Positions 62,009-64,000 of a DNA stretch of 64,000 nt are shown here, piece after piece; positions within the stretch are counted from its first letter, which is position 1; each line of letters begins with the position of its first letter. A program made the position numbers and the translations under genes. Under the pieces are notes generated by a model. It saw only the letters and a list, made by a program, of their open reading frames with translations, had not been told where the DNA came from and did not search any database. Origin of the DNA: DAOPZC01 sp035353175 (GTDB lineage Bacteria > Verrucomicrobiota > Kiritimatiellia > RFP12 > UBA1067); NCBI GenBank assembly GCA_035353175.1, contig DAOPZC010000010.1:28593-92592 (forward strand). The letters run 5' to 3'.

Positions 62009-63802
62009 TCAACGGGAGAAGTTGGCCCACGGGTGGGCGGACGTGCCGGACGTGGCCAACGAGCCCCCGCTGCTGACCACCGGCCCGTATGTGTCGTTCG
62101 TGGTGATGCTGAAATTGCTCGTGTGCCCCGCGCACATGTTTTTCAGAATCAGGTTGTCGCTCGTCGATTCGCACAGGATCCCGTACGGCGCACTTCCGGC
62201 GTAGCAGGAGACCTGGTTATCGGCGATGCGGTTGTTGCGCGCTTCCTTCACGTAAATGCCGCTCGCCGTGTGCTGCCGGATCACGCAGCCCACGACGCTG
62301 TTGCCGTCGCAGCGCCCCGAGCTGCCGTTGAAATAGACGCCGTAGCTGCCGTTGCCGTCCACCGTGCAGGCGGAAAGCGCGTTGCCGTCGCACTGGCCTC
62401 CCGTGCCATACAGATAGATGCCGTAGCTGTTTCCGCTGAGTGTGCAATCGCTGATGACATTGCCGTCACACTGCCCCAAGTAGCCGTAGATGTAGATCCC
62501 GCGCGCCGCGTTCCCGCTGATCCGACACCTGGCGATGGTGTTGCCGTCGCACTGGCCATCGTAACCGCTGAGGTAAACCCCGTGCGAGCCGTTGCCGCTG
62601 ATGCTGCACGCGGTCACGGCGTTGCCGACGCATTGCCCGTAGGCGCCGCTCAGATAAAGGCCCTGGTTGCCGTTGTTGCAGATCGTACACCTGTCGAGGG
62701 TGTTGCCGTTGCAGCGCCCGGTGGAGCTGTACAGATAACAGCCGTAAAAGGCGTTTCCGACCAGCGAGCAGTCGGCGATCACGTTGCCGCTGCATTGGCC
62801 CCCTTGGCCATAGAAGTAGACCCCGTAGTTGCTGTTGCTGGACACGTTCAGGCCTTCAAAGCGGTTGCCGACCACCTGTTCGGCATACACGCCCATGCCG
62901 AAATTGCGCAGGCCCCCGTTGCGGACGACGACGCTGTTCAGAGGAACCGCGGCGGTACCGGCCAGATACACCCCGTAATCCGTGCTCCCGAGATCCCCGG
63001 AGAGCGTGAAGCCCATCAGGTCCAGGGTGACGCCGCTAGCCGAAACCGTCACCCCGTGCGTGGTGCTGGAGAGGCTCCCGGCGAGCTTCGCGGAACAGGG
63101 CCAAGCCAGCGTCACCGGGACTTCGCTCAGGATCAGCTGCAGCTGATTGCCCGCCACCAGATCGTAGTTGCCGGTGTTCGCCCGGACGATGTTATCCGCG
63201 ATGAAAGCGCCTTTGCCGGTCACCCGCAGCCCCGTCACATTGCCCTCGAGCCGACAGTCCCGCACCACGGAATTCCCGCTCACCCGAATCCCCGTGTCAG
63301 CCCCGTAAACCTGACAGTCCCGGACGGTACAGCCGTTCCCGACCGAAATCCCGTACCGGCCGCCGCTCACCCGCAGCGACTCGATCCGTCCGTTCAGCCC
63401 CACCGACGCGCCGGTCGCGGCGGCCACACCGACGCCGTCCTGCGTCAACAGACTGAGCACGCCGTTGTGGATGCGGAAGTTCTTGCAGACATCGTCGAGC
63501 ACGACGGCGTTCTCGCCCTCGCGCGACGTGATGGTGAAGCCCATCAGGTCGAGGGAGACGTTGTCGGCCAAGACCGTCACCGTCCCTTGCAGATTGTCCG
63601 TCAAATAATAGGACCCCGCGCGCTCGATCGCGACCGGTGCCCTGTCGAGCGGGATACGCGGCTCCACCTGCTCCAGCATTTTCATCGTGGGTGCAGGTGC
63701 GCCCGGCGGAGTCAGACTTCCCTGTGCGAGGACTGCGGATGCCCGGCAGAAGAACGCGGCTGCACAGGCCAACACGATCATGCGTGACGGGGTAGAGCTC
63801 AT
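62009..63802 (-). CDS. Secreted right-handed beta-helix protein (NosD/pectate-lyase-like) with 27-residue cysteine repeats
   Basis: A protein of 597 residues with a signal peptide (about 1-27). Two halves share the LDLMGFT motif of parallel beta-helix proteins. The second half has seven repeats of 27 residues, each with G-[QR]-C-x-G-N and a second Cys eight residues on (such as GQCDGNTIARC). The Cys ladders could stack inside the helix or form disulfides. The end, SAHPWANFSR, is the usual close of this family, so the protein is complete despite the SDR remnant abutting its stop. Family members bind or cleave polysaccharides; no catalytic residues were assigned. GGAGGT precedes the ATG at 63802. 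Confidence 0.82.
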   Translation of the reverse strand: MSSTPSRMIVLACAAAFFCRASAVLAQGSLTPPGAPAPTMKMLEQVEPRIPLDRAPVAIERAGSYYLTDNLQGTVTVLADNVSLDLMGFTITSREGENAVVLDDVCKNFRIHNGVLSLLTQDGVGVAAATGASVGLNGRIESLRVSGGRYGISVGNGCTVRDCQVYGADTGIRVSGNSVVRDCRLEGNVTGLRVTGKGAFIADNIVRANTGNYDLVAGNQLQLILSEVPVTLAWPCSAKLAGSLSSTTHGVTVSASGVTLDLMGFTLSGDLGSTDYGVYLAGTAAVPLNSVVVRNGGLRNFGMGVYAEQVVGNRFEGLNVSSNSNYGVYFYGQGGQCSGNVIADCSLVGNAFYGCYLYSSTGRCNGNTLDRCTICNNGNQGLYLSGAYGQCVGNAVTACSISGNGSHGVYLSGYDGQCDGNTIARCRISGNAARGIYIYGYLGQCDGNVISDCTLSGNSYGIYLYGTGGQCDGNALSACTVDGNGSYGVYFNGSSGRCDGNSVVGCVIRQHTASGIYVKEARNNRIADNQVSCYAGSAPYGILCESTSDNLILKNMCAGHTSNFSITTNDTYGPVVSSGGSLATSGTSAHPWANFSR

Positions 63803-63892
63803 GGCCGACCTCCGAATTTTTGTCCGCAACCCTGTTCTGTCCGGAAAAGAGCGTGCGGACATGATCAAGGATATTTCAAAACCGTTGACGGT

Positions 63893-63921
63893 ATCTTATG
63901 CGTGATCGTGTTTTCTGTCAA
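63893..63921 (-). promoter_or_regulatory. Consensus promoter of the beta-helix gene
   Basis: On the minus strand TTGACA (63921-63916) and TAAGAT (63898-63893) are spaced by 17 bases, giving a leader of about 85 bases to the ATG at 63802. The end of the window upstream of it (63922-64000) shows no gene. Confidence 0.7.
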
Positions 63922-64000
63922 ATTTTCTGAGGGCGCGGACGTCTTCGTGGGCGCATCTCCGTTTCACTTGCTTGGGTCAGGCGGCTGATGCCATCCACAG

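Noticed and set aside
62009..62011. TGA read through as selenocysteine to join the beta-helix protein to the SDR end
   Set aside because: The protein already ends with the usual HPWANF close, no SECIS-like hairpin was seen directly after the TGA, and the joined product would make no domain sense.
63687..63905. A 72-codon plus-strand frame at the right edge
   Set aside because: It overlaps the signal peptide region and promoter of the minus-strand beta-helix gene and has no ribosome site or recognisable domain.

Overview
The window is high-GC, densely coded bacterial DNA. The gene content points to a Gram-negative member of the PVC group, most likely Kiritimatiellota or a close Verrucomicrobia/Lentisphaerae relative. 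The reasons are an LpxC-type lipid A enzyme, several huge secreted autotransporter-associated beta-strand proteins, FG-GAP and PQQ-type propellers, an HzsA-related haem protein, TRAP and sodium-linked transporters, and a B12-dependent ribonucleotide reductase. The lineage is inferred from these families; no rRNA or tRNA gene was found.

Left part (1-13.3 kb): an MscS-type channel cut by the window edge; a minus-strand trio of small membrane protein, OadG-like subunit and orphan TRAP small permease; a Na/Pi cotransporter; a YggT-like/YggU/secreted-protein run; and a complete minus-strand TRAP operon (dctP, dctQ, dctM, universal stress protein) behind a PQQ-like propeller.

Housekeeping part (13.4-27.5 kb): rnr, an aldo/keto reductase and gluQ on the minus strand; a class II ribonucleotide reductase behind two NrdR boxes; an M50-like membrane protein; a minus-strand operon comEC-murC-like-thioredoxin-lpxC; and a secreted sugar isomerase-like protein.

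Accessory part (27.5-64 kb): large secreted proteins and carbohydrate genes. A minus-strand operon carries a secreted propeller, a DapA-family aldolase, a sodium:solute symporter and a sialidase-like protein. It ends at a REP-like repeat; a second copy of that repeat lies beyond a RAYT transposase. A hybrid sensor kinase, a GH140-like glycosidase, an IclR regulator, an HzsA-related trihaem protein, two giant paralogues and an enolase-superfamily enzyme all run on the plus strand. Two more repeat proteins run on the minus strand, with the 3' remnant of a short-chain dehydrogenase between them.

The strongest unexplained signals are: a direct-repeat operator, CGCAAAAC-N12-TGCGCAA, with invariant spacing upstream of three consecutive plus-strand genes; a C-terminal G-[TM]-L-x-x-[VL]-x ending shared by five large secreted proteins; the RAYT/REP unit with GTGG feet; and a near-identical 402-bp 3' block shared by the two giant paralogues.
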